A stretch of 64,000 bases of DNA from Kalymmatonema sp963920835 (GCF_963920835.1 NZ_CAWUDP010000019.1:62001-126000); one strand, 5' to 3'; positions 44,746 to 52,858 are shown, counted from the stretch's first letter. Notes: generated by a model not told the origin, from the letters alone. Made by a program: numbers and translations.

Positions 44746-45996
44746 TTAAACAGCCTGTTCAATAATATCAGCAGCCCTGCTCACTCCTCCTGTTCGCTCA
44801 ATAGCTTCTTGTAACCGAGTTGCATTTTCTTTGTACGACTTTTGTGTACATACTCGTTTGATAGTTTCTCGTAAAGAGGGAACACTTAAGCGAGAAAGTG
44901 GCACAAATTCCCCTGCGCCACTCCATGCAATACGTGCTGCGACTCCTGGTTGGTCGTCGGTGACTGGTAGAGCAACCATCGGCACACCGTAACTAAGTGA
45001 TTCTAAGGTAGTATTGAGCCCGCCATGAGTTATATTGAGGGTAGCTTTTTGTAGTAGTTCTAGTTGCGGTGCATATTTTACTACTAAAGGACTTCCGGGT
45101 AGGTTTGGGAATGCTTCTGGATCAAGTCCACCACCAAGGGAAATGACGAGTTGGGCGTCTAGGTCTGCACAGGCTTCTGCTATGGTGCGAAAAACATAAT
45201 CAAGATGATTTTGCATAGTTCCCATTGAGGCGTATATCAGCGGTTTGCCGTTTAATTTCTCGAAGGGGAATTCTACAGGTTGTCTTTCTATAGAGTTATG
45301 GAATGGTCCTGTGAAGTGGAAGTGTGGCGGTAATTGACGAGGAAATTCAAATTCGCTTATGTGGCGGGTGATGATAGCAAGTTTGGAGAAGATATCGTTA
45401 GTGTGCTTGTATGCAGGTAAATTCCACTTTTGGCGATATTGCCAGATGACTTGCCAAACGGGTTGTGCTAAGCGGTCAACTAGGCTGTAGGCGACGCGGT
45501 TACACAGTTGTGCCCACAATGCGGGATTATATTGCCAGGTTGTAGCGATAGGAGGGATGGTTGGGTCTTGGTAAAAGGGTAATACACAGCATACAGTGAC
45601 ATAGGGAAGGTTGAGATGGTCGGCAATTGTCCCTCCCTCAAAGACAGACAAGTCTACTAGCAGTACCTCTACACCATGTTGTTTTATGATTGCTGGAGCT
45701 TGTTGCAGTCTGGTTTGAGCCATGTGTGCAAATCTTTGTAAAGTGTCGCGTATGTTGGCTAAAGCTCTGGGTTTTTCTGCTTTTGCAGGTAGTGTTTGGG
45801 CTTCCCTACCTGACTTAAAGTCGGTGGCAGAATATATGTCGCACAAGTTAAAATCTGCTGCTTGTGCTTTAGTTTGTGCACCTGCACTACTAAAGACGGT
45901 GACACAATGTCCCCGTCGTTGGAGTTCGCGTCCAAGCGGAAAGATTGTGTTCAAGTGACCAGTAGCCTCTAGACAGAGAATGCCAAAATGAGTCAT
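44746..45996 (-). CDS. GT1-family (UDP-glycosyltransferase/MGT-like) glycosyltransferase
   Basis: The 416-residue GT-B enzyme starts with FGILCLEATGHLNTIFPLGRELQRRGHCVTVFSS, the acceptor-binding Rossmann half with catalytic-type His, and ends with the donor-binding half: LIYASMGTMQNHLDYVFRTIAEACADLDAQLVISLGG and APQLELLQKATLNITHGGLNTTLESLSYGVPMVALPVTDDQPGVAARI. It resembles macrolide and carotenoid glycosyltransferases (CrtX-like). The acceptor may be a carotenoid or secondary metabolite. A TetR gene 373 bases upstream on the same strand may control it. Confidence 0.85.
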   Translation of the reverse strand: MTHFGILCLEATGHLNTIFPLGRELQRRGHCVTVFSSAGAQTKAQAADFNLCDIYSATDFKSGREAQTLPAKAEKPRALANIRDTLQRFAHMAQTRLQQAPAIIKQHGVEVLLVDLSVFEGGTIADHLNLPYVTVCCVLPFYQDPTIPPIATTWQYNPALWAQLCNRVAYSLVDRLAQPVWQVIWQYRQKWNLPAYKHTNDIFSKLAIITRHISEFEFPRQLPPHFHFTGPFHNSIERQPVEFPFEKLNGKPLIYASMGTMQNHLDYVFRTIAEACADLDAQLVISLGGGLDPEAFPNLPGSPLVVKYAPQLELLQKATLNITHGGLNTTLESLSYGVPMVALPVTDDQPGVAARIAWSGAGEFVPLSRLSVPSLRETIKRVCTQKSYKENATRLQEAIERTGGVSRAADIIEQAV

Positions 45997-46075
45997 TGCT
46001 TTAACCTCTCAATAGTCTATTGCCAAGAACGTCAACGGGTCATCACAACAAGCCCTATGAAGCTTTAAGCAGCAC

Positions 46076-46168
46076 AGGACTTACGCAAAATACCTCTCAA
46101 ACTCTCATTCCTCCGTGTCCTCTGTGCCTAGTAAGGTTTGATTCTTCCGTTACTTGTGCGTAAGTCCT
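46076..46168. repeat. 93-bp element with AGGACTTACGCA terminal inverted repeats
   Basis: AGGACTTACGCA (46076-46087) and its exact complement (46157-46168) bound a short spacer. This palindromic motif occurs widely in cyanobacteria. It sits between the TetR gene and the glycosyltransferase and shows no ORF. The rest of the 373-base gap holds nothing recognised; the ORF at 46185 is on the other strand and is probably spurious. Confidence 0.65.
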
Positions 46169-46369
46169 ACAGCAATCTGATTGAATGTCAAACGTTCATC
46201 AAAAAGCCACCAAGAAAGAAACCCAAGTCCTCCAGAAGCGGGATAGCACAGATAGGGAGGCGATCAAGTGCTTTGGCAAACAGAAGCAACCCTGTGCTGT
46301 AAGCAATAACACCAGGGATCAATTAGGGAGAGGCGATCGCTCGAATAAAGCAAAGAACCTGTGCTTAAC

Positions 46370-47026
46370 TCATTGACAGCTATCTGTTGTTGGTAAAAGT
46401 TTATCCACCACTGCTTGCAAAGCTCGCTCCAACCTCTGTTGTGGCGATAATCCAGGGTAGTCAAAATACCCCACTAACTCTAGTCCCACGTGCCCATGAA
46501 GCGTTGCCCAAATTATACGAGCAATCTCCCACGCATCATCTCCAGGGACATTGCCTGGTGCAATAGAATCCTGAACAGCTTGAACTAAAAGTTGAAAATT
46601 TTCTAGACCCAACAGACGATTTGTATCCGAAGGAGTGTATGTGGGAATCACTTTGAGAAACATGATCGAGTAGTAAGTCGAGTTACTTAAGGCAAACCCT
46701 CGGTAAGCATGACAAAGAGCGTAGATGTAGTCTCGTGGGTTACCTGGATAAGGAACTGCTTCTAACGCTTGTCGCAATATATCAAAGCCTCTCAGATACA
46801 GTTCATCAACTAACCCCTGCTTGCTGCCAAACATCGTGTAAAGCACAGTCGTTGAGCAGCCTACCAGCTGCGCGATTCGTCGCATGGTTAAAGCAGTCGG
46901 TCCCTCGCGCACGAGAAGATTGCTAGCATCGTCCAGAACTTTCCTCCGTAAGGTTTGTTGATGCTGCTCTTGAGCTACACGGTAGTTTGTAACGCCGCTA
47001 TTATTGATAACACTGTTATTTTCCAT
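46370..47026 (-). CDS. TetR/AcrR-family transcriptional regulator, WHG-type C-terminus
   Basis: The 218-residue protein has the TetR helix-turn-helix at about 22-70 (QTLRRKVLDDASNLLVREGPTALTMRRIAQLVGCSTTVLYTMFGSKQGLVDELY). The C-terminal domain contains YIYALCHAYRGFALSNSTYYSIMFL and WATLHGHVGLELVGYFDY, the pattern of the WHG domain found in one TetR subgroup. The ligand is unknown. It may control itself and the glycosyltransferase gene downstream. Confidence 0.88.
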   Translation of the reverse strand: MENNSVINNSGVTNYRVAQEQHQQTLRRKVLDDASNLLVREGPTALTMRRIAQLVGCSTTVLYTMFGSKQGLVDELYLRGFDILRQALEAVPYPGNPRDYIYALCHAYRGFALSNSTYYSIMFLKVIPTYTPSDTNRLLGLENFQLLVQAVQDSIAPGNVPGDDAWEIARIIWATLHGHVGLELVGYFDYPGLSPQQRLERALQAVVDKLLPTTDSCQ

Positions 47027-47248
47027 AACATTGTTGTAGCACGTTCTCGAAGAAAGTCAACCCTATCACATCACACGCAAGCTAATATTTTCTTTTTGTC
47101 CAAACTCCAATACCTTTGAAGGGCGTTGGAAATGAAGGAAGTACGCAAAAGAATTGGAATAAAGTTTTAAGGTAAACGTAAGAAAAGCTCGTCTTTCATT
47201 AGAAGAGCAGGCAGAAGTCAGAAGACATTGAATTGTAAATTGCTACGG

Positions 47249-47377
47249 ATTAAGGGGTGCGACCCATCATTTATTGACTTCAATTAAGGGGGGTGTGACC
47301 CATCATCAATTCAAATAAGATTAAGGGGGTGTGACCCATCATTTATTGACTTCAATTAAGGGGTATAACCCCACATT
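47249..47377. repeat. Four iterons with GGGGT-N3-ACCC core
   Basis: Units begin with ATTAAGGGG at 47249, 47283, 47320 and 47355, spaced 34, 37 and 35 bases. Each has a core GGGGT-N3-ACCC(C); the fourth is a perfect palindrome, GGGGTATAACCCC. A fifth core, GGGGTATCACCCC, is at 47963-47975 in the corresponding position upstream of the second RNA unit. The pattern suits cooperative binding sites of a dimeric regulator. It is not a CRISPR array because the spacers are also similar. Confidence 0.75.
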
Positions 47378-47435
47378 ATTTACAATAAAAATAACAAAAA
47401 AGCTAGCTAGGAAAAGCTTTTCAGGCAATTTCAGC

Positions 47436-47441
47436 TATAAT
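47436..47441 (+). promoter_or_regulatory. Putative -10 box of RNA unit A
   Basis: A perfect TATAAT is conserved in aligned position in unit B (48121-48126), although the bases around it have diverged. It lies about 60 bases downstream of the last iteron. A convincing -35 was not found, so activation by a regulator at the iterons is plausible. Confidence 0.45.
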
Positions 47442-47447
47442 GAAAGC

Positions 47448-47917
47448 TAGCCAATACAGAAGACCATTTGGCTAAACAAAAGAAAACAACGTTTGATAAA
47501 TTAGCAATTTGTGATGTTCTTGACATTTTTTTAAACAAATAAAAAACTTGCCAAAATGGCAACTGACATATGAGGAATGTGGTTAAATTAAAGAAGGTAA
47601 ACGACTTCAAGGGTGTTGTTATCGGGGTGTATCACATACCAAATTAAATGTGATACACTTTCTACCAAAAAACCAAGGATACAAATAGAAAGTATATCTT
47701 TCAATGATGTACTCACTAGTTGTAATAACAAAGAAATATCAATAATTAGGTTTACATTTGCCGCACCAGGAATGTTCAGCCCGTACGGGCGTTGTCCTTG
47801 ACCTGCACATTAGCCCCCTAAATCATGGCAGCGTCTGTACATATTCCTGTCTCTTCAGCGGTAAATGCAAGTGGGAGCGTGATAGCGTTTGGTATGCTTG
47901 CTCCCACTCTTTTTTTT
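47448..47917 (+). ncRNA. Candidate structured non-coding RNA, unit A
   Basis: A unit of about 470 bases runs from the TATAAT to a strong terminator. From 47576 on it is nearly identical to unit B, offset 686. Helices read directly: TTGCC/GGCAA (47548-47562); an 11-bp perfect stem GTGTATCACAT (47627-47637) with 47648-47658; CATTTGCCGC (47755-47764) with GCGGTAAATG (47858-47867), one G-U; CAGGAAT (47767-47773) with ATTCCTG (47843-47849); GCCC/GGGC (47779-47790); CTGC-A-CAT (47803-47810) with ATGGCAG (47825-47831). The last three nest inside the CATTTGCCGC helix as a multibranch junction. No convincing ORF; the 62-codon ORF 47613-47801 crosses all helices and its two copies differ only by amino-acid changes. 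Not matched to a known RNA family. The terminator sits 3 bases after the closing helix. Confidence 0.65.
47870..47917 (+). terminator. Rho-independent terminator of RNA unit A
   Basis: AGTGGGAGC (47870-47878) pairs perfectly with GCTCCCACT (47900-47908), and a run of eight T follows at 47910-47917. Confidence 0.9.
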
Positions 47918-48120
47918 ATATATTTCATCAATTTTTTTAATCTTACAAAAATAACTTATAGAGGGGTATCACCCCACATTCAGCTATTGAAAACGAAACA
48001 ATTGACAGTAGGAAAGCATTTTCTCTGCTGACAGTATACAAATGAAATCTCTCGAAGCTTAATCTGTGATAAAAAGAGTAACAAAAGCAAGCATTAGGCT
48101 ACTTTCAAGGCAATTTACAC

Positions 48121-48126
48121 TATAAT
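48121..48126 (+). promoter_or_regulatory. Putative -10 box of RNA unit B
   Basis: TATAAT in the position equivalent to that of unit A. A single GGGGT-N3-ACCCC iteron lies upstream at 47963. Confidence 0.45.
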
Positions 48127-48133
48127 TTCAGGT

Positions 48134-48603
48134 AATCCAGATAGAAGATCATGGGAGGTAAATAAAAGAGAAACTATTTTTAGAAATCACTGTATTGTGC
48201 TGTTGTATGCAGTTTAAAAGATAAATAAAAAACTTGCCAAAATGGCAACTAAGCTATGAGTAATCTGGTTAAATTAAAGAAGGTAAACGACTTCAAGGGT
48301 GTTGTTATCGGGGTGTATCACATACCAAATTAAATGTGATACACTTTTTACCAAAAAACCAAGGATACAAATAGAAAGTATATCTTTCAATGGTGTACTC
48401 ACTAGTTGTAATAACAAAGAAATATCAATAATTAGGTTTACATTTGCCGCACCAGGAATGTTCAGCCCGTACGGGCGTTGTCCTTGACCTGCACATTAGC
48501 CCCCTAAATCATGGCAGCGTCTGTACATATTCCTGTCTCTTCAGCGGTAAATGCAAGTGGGAGCGTGATAGCGTTTGGTATGCTTGCTCCCACTCTTTTT
48601 TTT
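48134..48603 (+). ncRNA. Candidate structured non-coding RNA, unit B
   Basis: Tandem paralog of unit A. From about 48262 to 48602 only two substitutions are seen against unit A (one T for C just after the 11-bp stem, one G for A near 48392), both outside the named helices. The first 90 bases after the TATAAT are clearly divergent, so the two transcripts have different 5' ends and a common 3' body. All helices of unit A are kept. The AATTTTTTT-rich spacer and the iteron separate the copies. Confidence 0.65.
48556..48603 (+). terminator. Rho-independent terminator of RNA unit B
   Basis: Same 9-bp perfect stem AGTGGGAGC/GCTCCCACT followed by eight T (48596-48603). Confidence 0.9.
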
Positions 48604-48788
48604 CTTAATTGAGTTGTCGTTAGGGTGATTTCATGTTCTTGCGCTGCATATACTCAGTCGTGGCAAGTGCAGCAAACAGATAATAAAAATTACCAAGACT
48701 TAGCGGGAGCGTGAAAGCCCTGGAGGAGCAGCAACGTAGTTGCGTACTCCGTGCTTTAGACCAGGGATGAAACGCGACACAGCAGGTT

Positions 48789-48941
48789 TTAACCTGCTGT
48801 CTCTGTTTCTTTTTCAAGCACCAAGCTATCAATCCATTCTTCAATTAAAGCAGTGATAGTCCTATCTTTTTGAGCCGCATATAGCATCAACTTATGTTTT
48901 CTTCTATCAGACAACCGGATTTGTAATGAATTGCTTTTCAT
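48789..48941 (-). CDS. Small ribbon-helix-helix protein within the TnpB element
   Basis: The ORF of 50 residues reads MKSNSLQIRLSDRRKHKLML... and fits the RHH (CopG/Arc-like) fold: strand SLQIRLS at 5-11, helix DRRKHKLMLYAAQKD at 12-26, turn RTIT, helix ALIEEWIDSLVLEK at 31-44. It is divergent from tnpB, with 57 bases between the starts. A 20-bp perfect palindrome in that gap is a likely operator. Its stop codon lies in the left-end repeat AGCAGGTTTTAACCTGCT. It is probably a repressor of tnpB and of itself. Confidence 0.75.
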   Translation of the reverse strand: MKSNSLQIRLSDRRKHKLMLYAAQKDRTITALIEEWIDSLVLEKETETAG

Positions 48942-48962
48942 AATGCAGAGACATTGTAATTG

Positions 48963-48982
48963 CGTTTATATTAATATAAACG
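48963..48982. promoter_or_regulatory. 20-bp perfect palindrome between rhh and tnpB (putative operator)
   Basis: CGTTTATATTAATATAAACG is self-complementary over its whole length and ends one base before the GAGGAGG ribosome site of tnpB. RHH dimers bind such short palindromes, so it is the best candidate target of the protein encoded at 48789. Confidence 0.65.
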
Positions 48983-48998
48983 AGAGGAGGTAAAACAA

Positions 48999-50297
48999 AT
49001 GTATGGTTGTCAACAAAATCTAATCCATCCAAAGGATCAATTAAAAGCAGTGCTTGAGTTTATCTGTTCCGAGTCTCATAAACTCACAAATTGCGGTATA
49101 TACTACGCCCGTCAACTATATTTCAAGACTGGCAAGCTGATTGGCAAGTACGACTTAGAGAAGGAATACAAAAACAACAAGCACTATCAAGTTCTGCATT
49201 CTCAGGCAGCACAACAGATTCTAAGGTCTGTCTCTGAATCATTCAAATCTTTTAAGGAACTAGACAAAAAGTATACTAAAGGCGAATTGCATTTTAAGCC
49301 AAGATTGCCCAATTATCGAAAAGGTGCTGGGTATGCACTGGTAACTTATCCCAAGCAAGCATTAAAACTTGTCGGCGATCGCATCAAGGTTCCTCTGGGT
49401 AATACCGTAAAGCGGTGGTTTAAGCTTGATAGCTTCTTGCTGCCAATGGCTTCTAATTTACAATTCGCAGAAATTAAGGAATTGCGGATACTTCCAAGAA
49501 ACCAGTGTTTTTATGCTGAATTTGTCTATGAGCAAAAGTCAGCACCAGAACTTGCACTGAATCCTCAATATGCTTTAGCAATTGATCCAGGTATCAACAA
49601 TTGGTTAAGTTGTGTTTCCAATGTTGGAACCAGTTTCATTGTTGATGGACGAAAGGTGAAAAGCCTTAACCAATGGTACAACAAACGCGTTAGCACCTTA
49701 AAGGAAGGTAAGCCACAAGGCTATTGGGATGAACAACTAGCCCATATAACAGAGAAGCGTAATCGACAAATGCGGGACGCTGTGAACAAGGCGGCTAAGT
49801 TAGTTGTAGACTATTGCATTAAACGTCAAATTGGTACAGTTGTTTTTGGGTGGAACCAAGGACAGCGGCAAGAGGCAACACTCGGTAAAACAACACAAAC
49901 TTTTGTTCAAATACCAACAGCAAAGCTGAAAGAACGAGTTAAGCAACTATGCGAGTACTACGGTATCAAGTTTGTTGAAACCGAAGAGTCCTACACCAGC
50001 AAAGCTAGTTTTTTGGATGGCGATTTTCTGCCTACTTTCGGCGCAAAACCTGAAGGGTGGAAGCCAAGTGGAAAACGAGTTAAGCGTGGAATATATCGAA
50101 CCAGGACGGGAAAACTCATCAACGCTGATTTAAATGGTGCAGCTAATATTTTAAGAAAAGTAGAGACACAATTAGGCTTGTGCCTAATCAAGGTCTGTAG
50201 GGCATTTTTGACCGTGCCTACCAGATTTCGCATCTGGGAAACCAAGACTAAAAAGCGGAGAGGGATGGCTTTAGCCTCTCTCGTAGCAACAGTTTAG
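48999..50297 (+). CDS. tnpB: TnpB RNA-guided nuclease, RuvC domain, zinc-finger-less variant
   Basis: The 432-residue protein has a strong ribosome site (GAGGAGG, 8 bases before ATG). RuvC residues are D196 (ALAIDPGINN), Glu329/330 (VETEESYTSKAS) and D377 (INADLNGAANI). The CxxC-x-CxxC zinc finger normally between the second and third RuvC motifs is missing; FLDGDFLPTFGAKPEGWKPSGKRVKRG stands there instead. N-terminal wedge-like domain (GCQQNLIHPKDQLKAVLEFICSESHKLTNCGIYYARQL) is present. The 3' end of the gene, with RE, probably doubles as omega RNA. Homologs of this type are known in cyanobacteria. Confidence 0.88.
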   Translation: MYGCQQNLIHPKDQLKAVLEFICSESHKLTNCGIYYARQLYFKTGKLIGKYDLEKEYKNNKHYQVLHSQAAQQILRSVSESFKSFKELDKKYTKGELHFKPRLPNYRKGAGYALVTYPKQALKLVGDRIKVPLGNTVKRWFKLDSFLLPMASNLQFAEIKELRILPRNQCFYAEFVYEQKSAPELALNPQYALAIDPGINNWLSCVSNVGTSFIVDGRKVKSLNQWYNKRVSTLKEGKPQGYWDEQLAHITEKRNRQMRDAVNKAAKLVVDYCIKRQIGTVVFGWNQGQRQEATLGKTTQTFVQIPTAKLKERVKQLCEYYGIKFVETEESYTSKASFLDGDFLPTFGAKPEGWKPSGKRVKRGIYRTRTGKLINADLNGAANILRKVETQLGLCLIKVCRAFLTVPTRFRIWETKTKKRRGMALASLVATV

Positions 50298-50434
50298 AAT
50301 CCCCTCGGCTGTCTTCCAGGGGAGAGGTCAAGTTCTGGCACTATGGTTACTAAATGAAGTTTGTAAATAGTTACCGGATATGCACATGAGCGCAAGTATT
50401 AACTTATAAATTCGAGATTTACCGATAAAAATCA

Positions 50435-50701
50435 GTGAAACAGCATAATATACAGCAGATATCACACTTTATCGTTTTAGGAAGCGATGATAAAGACCAA
50501 AGCTACCTGATTTTGGAGTACAACGCGACACAAAGAAGCGAACCTGAAGTTTACTGGTGCCATGCAAATCAGCTTATAACAGTGGGAGACGTGGTTCGAG
50601 GTAAGTTGCTTCCTGCAAAGCATTTAAAGGTAACTGAGGATGCTTTCCTGACCTCAGAACATCAAGAAGACTCTCTACCTACACTACTGGTGGAGGAGTA
50701 A
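50435..50701 (+). CDS. Hypothetical 88-residue protein
   Basis: Starts at GTG 50435. It is probably beta-rich (ISHFIVLGSDDKDQSYLILEYN, EVYWCHANQLITVGDVVRGKLL) with an acidic tail. No motif is recognised, and no strong ribosome site is seen. It lies immediately beyond the TnpB element. Confidence 0.35.
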   Translation: MKQHNIQQISHFIVLGSDDKDQSYLILEYNATQRSEPEVYWCHANQLITVGDVVRGKLLPAKHLKVTEDAFLTSEHQEDSLPTLLVEE

Positions 50702-50945
50702 ACAAGAATAGCTTATTATTAGGTTGATCGGTTCAAACCCTAAAGTTAAATAGCACTGATTTCCTAAAAAGTATCAATCAGAATGTGGTGGAGTAGATGC
50801 GTACTGTTGACAGGAAATATGAAATATATATGTAGTACATCCTTGTATCATATATGCTGCGATCGCTTACGCGGCTGGCTCTCGAATACACATCGGGGCG
50901 CTGTATGTGGTATTTTATATAAAAGTGGTGGAAAGTAAACTGTAT

Positions 50946-50967
50946 GAATCCCTATCAGGGATTGAAA
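50946..50967. repeat. Solitary CRISPR-repeat-like palindrome
   Basis: AATCCCT-ATC-AGGGATT followed by GAAA resembles the 3' part of repeats in some cyanobacterial CRISPR arrays, but only one copy is present. It ends 11 bases before the start of the GST gene and may instead act as an operator. The remaining bases 50702-50945 show nothing recognised. Confidence 0.35.
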
Positions 50968-50978
50968 TGAAATAAAAT

Positions 50979-52043
50979 ATGTCACAACATACCTTTTCAC
51001 CACCACCAGCAGACAAAAAATCCAGAAACAAGAAGGGCAAGTCACTTCCTCCAAAGCTCATAATTAGGTTGGGAAAGTTTGTCTGGACGACGATGTGGCA
51101 GATAATGATGTCGAAACTAGCTCCTAGCAATAAGTCGGGAGAGTACATTCGACCAAATAGCCAATTCCGAAACTTTATTGGCACGCAGGAAGGCAATCTA
51201 TATCAACCAGCAATGGGGCGCTACAATCTCATGGTTGGGCTGGGTTGTCCTTGGGCACATCGTACTCTTGTTGTTCGGGCGCTCAAAGGGCTTGAAGAAA
51301 CAATATCAGTAACAATTGTGTCACCTTCTCCAATTGAAGGAGGTTGGGTGTTTAACCAGGAATATGAGGGTTGCACTACGCTTGCTGAATTGTATGAGCA
51401 AGCAGAACCTGGCTACGGTGGACGCTTTACAGTTCCCGTGTTGTGGGACAACCAGACAAAGAGTATTGTCAACAACGAGAGCGCGGAGATTATAGTGATG
51501 CTAAACTCCGAGTTCAACGAGTTTGCTAAGAATCCTACGCTAGACCTGTACCCACAAGAACTTAAAGAAAAGATTGATTCATGGAATGAGAGGATTTACA
51601 CAAACGTAAACAACGGCGTGTATCGTTGCGGCTTTGCTCAGACACAGGAAGCATATGACAAAGTTTGTCATGAACTGTTCACCACGTTAGATGAAATTGA
51701 CACAGTTCTGAATGCCAGTCGATTCTTATGTGGAAACAGTGTGACACTGGCGGATGTCCGTTTGTTCACAACGTTATTCCGGTTTGATGCTGTGTACTAT
51801 GGGCTTTTTAAGTGCAACCGCAGAAGAATTCAGGACTATCAGAACTTGGGACCTTACCTGCGTGATTTGTATCAACTTAAAGGCGTTGCTGACACGTGCG
51901 ACTTGGAGAGTGTAAAACAGGACTACTACGGAAATTTGTTCCCGCTTAATCCTGGCGGTATTATTCCATCCGGTCCTGATCCGACGTTCCTCAAAGAACC
52001 ACATAATCGTGAGAATATGGGCAAGGAAGCACATCCTGTATAA
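50979..52043 (+). CDS. Glutathionyl-hydroquinone reductase (omega-type GST, Xi class)
   Basis: The 354-residue protein has the catalytic site GLGCPWAHRTLVVRALKGLE near 86-105 (Cys of CPWAHR), VPVLWDNQTKSIVNNESAEI (glutathione binding) near 151-170, and WNERIYTNVNNGVYRCGFAQTQEAYD with RFLCGNSVTLADVRLFTTLFRFDAVYY in the helical domain. This is the YqjG/ECM4 family, which reduces glutathionyl-hydroquinones. An N-terminal extension of about 40 basic residues is longer than average. Confidence 0.88.
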   Translation: MSQHTFSPPPADKKSRNKKGKSLPPKLIIRLGKFVWTTMWQIMMSKLAPSNKSGEYIRPNSQFRNFIGTQEGNLYQPAMGRYNLMVGLGCPWAHRTLVVRALKGLEETISVTIVSPSPIEGGWVFNQEYEGCTTLAELYEQAEPGYGGRFTVPVLWDNQTKSIVNNESAEIIVMLNSEFNEFAKNPTLDLYPQELKEKIDSWNERIYTNVNNGVYRCGFAQTQEAYDKVCHELFTTLDEIDTVLNASRFLCGNSVTLADVRLFTTLFRFDAVYYGLFKCNRRRIQDYQNLGPYLRDLYQLKGVADTCDLESVKQDYYGNLFPLNPGGIIPSGPDPTFLKEPHNRENMGKEAHPV

Positions 52044-52051
52044 AAAACTTC

Positions 52052-52858
52052 CTATTCTGGTCTCAAGGTAGTCCTCAGAGTTACGGCGCGATCGCTCATC
52101 AAAGCCTCTCGCATCGCTTTTTCATCGCTAAAAGTCTGGTGTAAAAGCCGTCCCTCATAAACCAAATCTACTTCAGTTTCTTGAAAAGACCACGGAGATA
52201 CTGCTACTTGATGATAGTTATCTTTAACTTCTTTCAATGTGAGCTTGAGTGTAATTTCACCGTTCATCGTCGGTACCTCAGAAACCTGTGCTTCAGAAGT
52301 AAATCCTTGACATAAAATTATTGATAGTGCGTCCCATGTAGCCACTAGCTTTTTATTATGCTCGATGACTTCTGATGTTGTGTAAGCTGTATAGTATGGG
52401 TCATTTTTGAGAAAAGCAATAAGCTGTTCTTGGAAAGCATACTCGCGCTTGAGGAAGTCCTGCACGATTTGAGAAGAAGTTTGTGAGTTCTGCCAGGTTG
52501 TAAATCTTTCATATAATCCTGTTCCATGAAGTGAGACCAGTAGTGCTACGTACCTACCTAAAGGAAGTGCAAGATGTTTAGCGCCACACCAAATGTTTAT
52601 ATGCTCTTGTGTTGAAAGTTCCGTGAATTTATGGGGGTAGCCAGTTTGTGGGTTCAGCGTGGGGGCTTGTTCCCAATAAAGCCAACCAATGTCATGTTGT
52701 TCCGCACCGAAACAAACTTCTTTTTTTGGAGCAAACTGACCAAAATGTTCATTTCCCCAAGCTTGTGCTAATTGACCTGAAAGCCAAGCGTGATTTGGTT
52801 GAGTGATGCAAATAAGTCCCTGTTTTGTTAAACGATGCAGCATGAGTAAAAAGCTCAA
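52052..52858 (-). CDS. DUF3891 family protein
   Basis: The 268-residue protein matches the DUF3891 pattern: ICITQPNHAWLSGQLAQAWGNEHFG, then CFGAEQHDIGWLYWEQAPTLNPQTGYPHKFTEL and LGRYVALLVSLHGTGLYERFT, with conserved His/Asp (QHDIGW) that suggest a metal-dependent hydrolase-like site. Function unknown. ATG 52843 (MLHRLTKQGL) is an alternative start. Convergent with the GST gene. Confidence 0.8.
   Translation of the reverse strand: MSFLLMLHRLTKQGLICITQPNHAWLSGQLAQAWGNEHFGQFAPKKEVCFGAEQHDIGWLYWEQAPTLNPQTGYPHKFTELSTQEHINIWCGAKHLALPLGRYVALLVSLHGTGLYERFTTWQNSQTSSQIVQDFLKREYAFQEQLIAFLKNDPYYTAYTTSEVIEHNKKLVATWDALSIILCQGFTSEAQVSEVPTMNGEITLKLTLKEVKDNYHQVAVSPWSFQETEVDLVYEGRLLHQTFSDEKAMREALMSDRAVTLRTTLRPE

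Larger units (their letters stand above)
48710..50331 (+). mobile_element. TnpB-only IS200/IS605-group element with divergent RHH gene
   Basis: The left end has a hairpin GCCCTGG (48717-48723) with CCAGGG (48771-48776) around an inner AGGAG/ACTCC stem, then GATGAAACGCGAC. The right end has the conserved stem region around CGGAGAGGG...CCTCTCTCGTAGCAAC and hairpin TCCCCT (50300-50305) with AGGGGA (50318-50323), then TCAA. There is no TnpA Y1 transposase, so it must move, if at all, with help in trans. Two MITEs in the window share its ends. Ends are estimated. Confidence 0.75.

Noticed and set aside
46185..46376. 63-codon ORF between the TetR and glycosyltransferase genes
   Set aside because: Lys/Gln-rich random-looking protein on the opposite strand, next to a repeat element.
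47249..47377. CRISPR array or group II intron start (GTGCGAC)
   Set aside because: Units are too few and the spacers are alike; no intron domains V/VI or reverse transcriptase follow.
47613..47801. 62-codon ORF conserved in both RNA units
   Set aside because: The start is TTG with no ribosome site, the frame crosses strong RNA helices, and both differences between copies change the amino acid.
47755..47917. Riboswitch controlling a downstream gene
   Set aside because: No coding gene follows either unit on the plus strand before the terminator or directly after it; an independent RNA is the simpler reading.
47825..48031. 68-codon ORF from ATG in unit A
   Set aside because: It runs through the terminator and T-run, and the second copy ends differently after the terminator.
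50720..50745. tRNA T-arm-like GGTTCAAACCC
   Set aside because: No acceptor, D or anticodon arms can be built around it.
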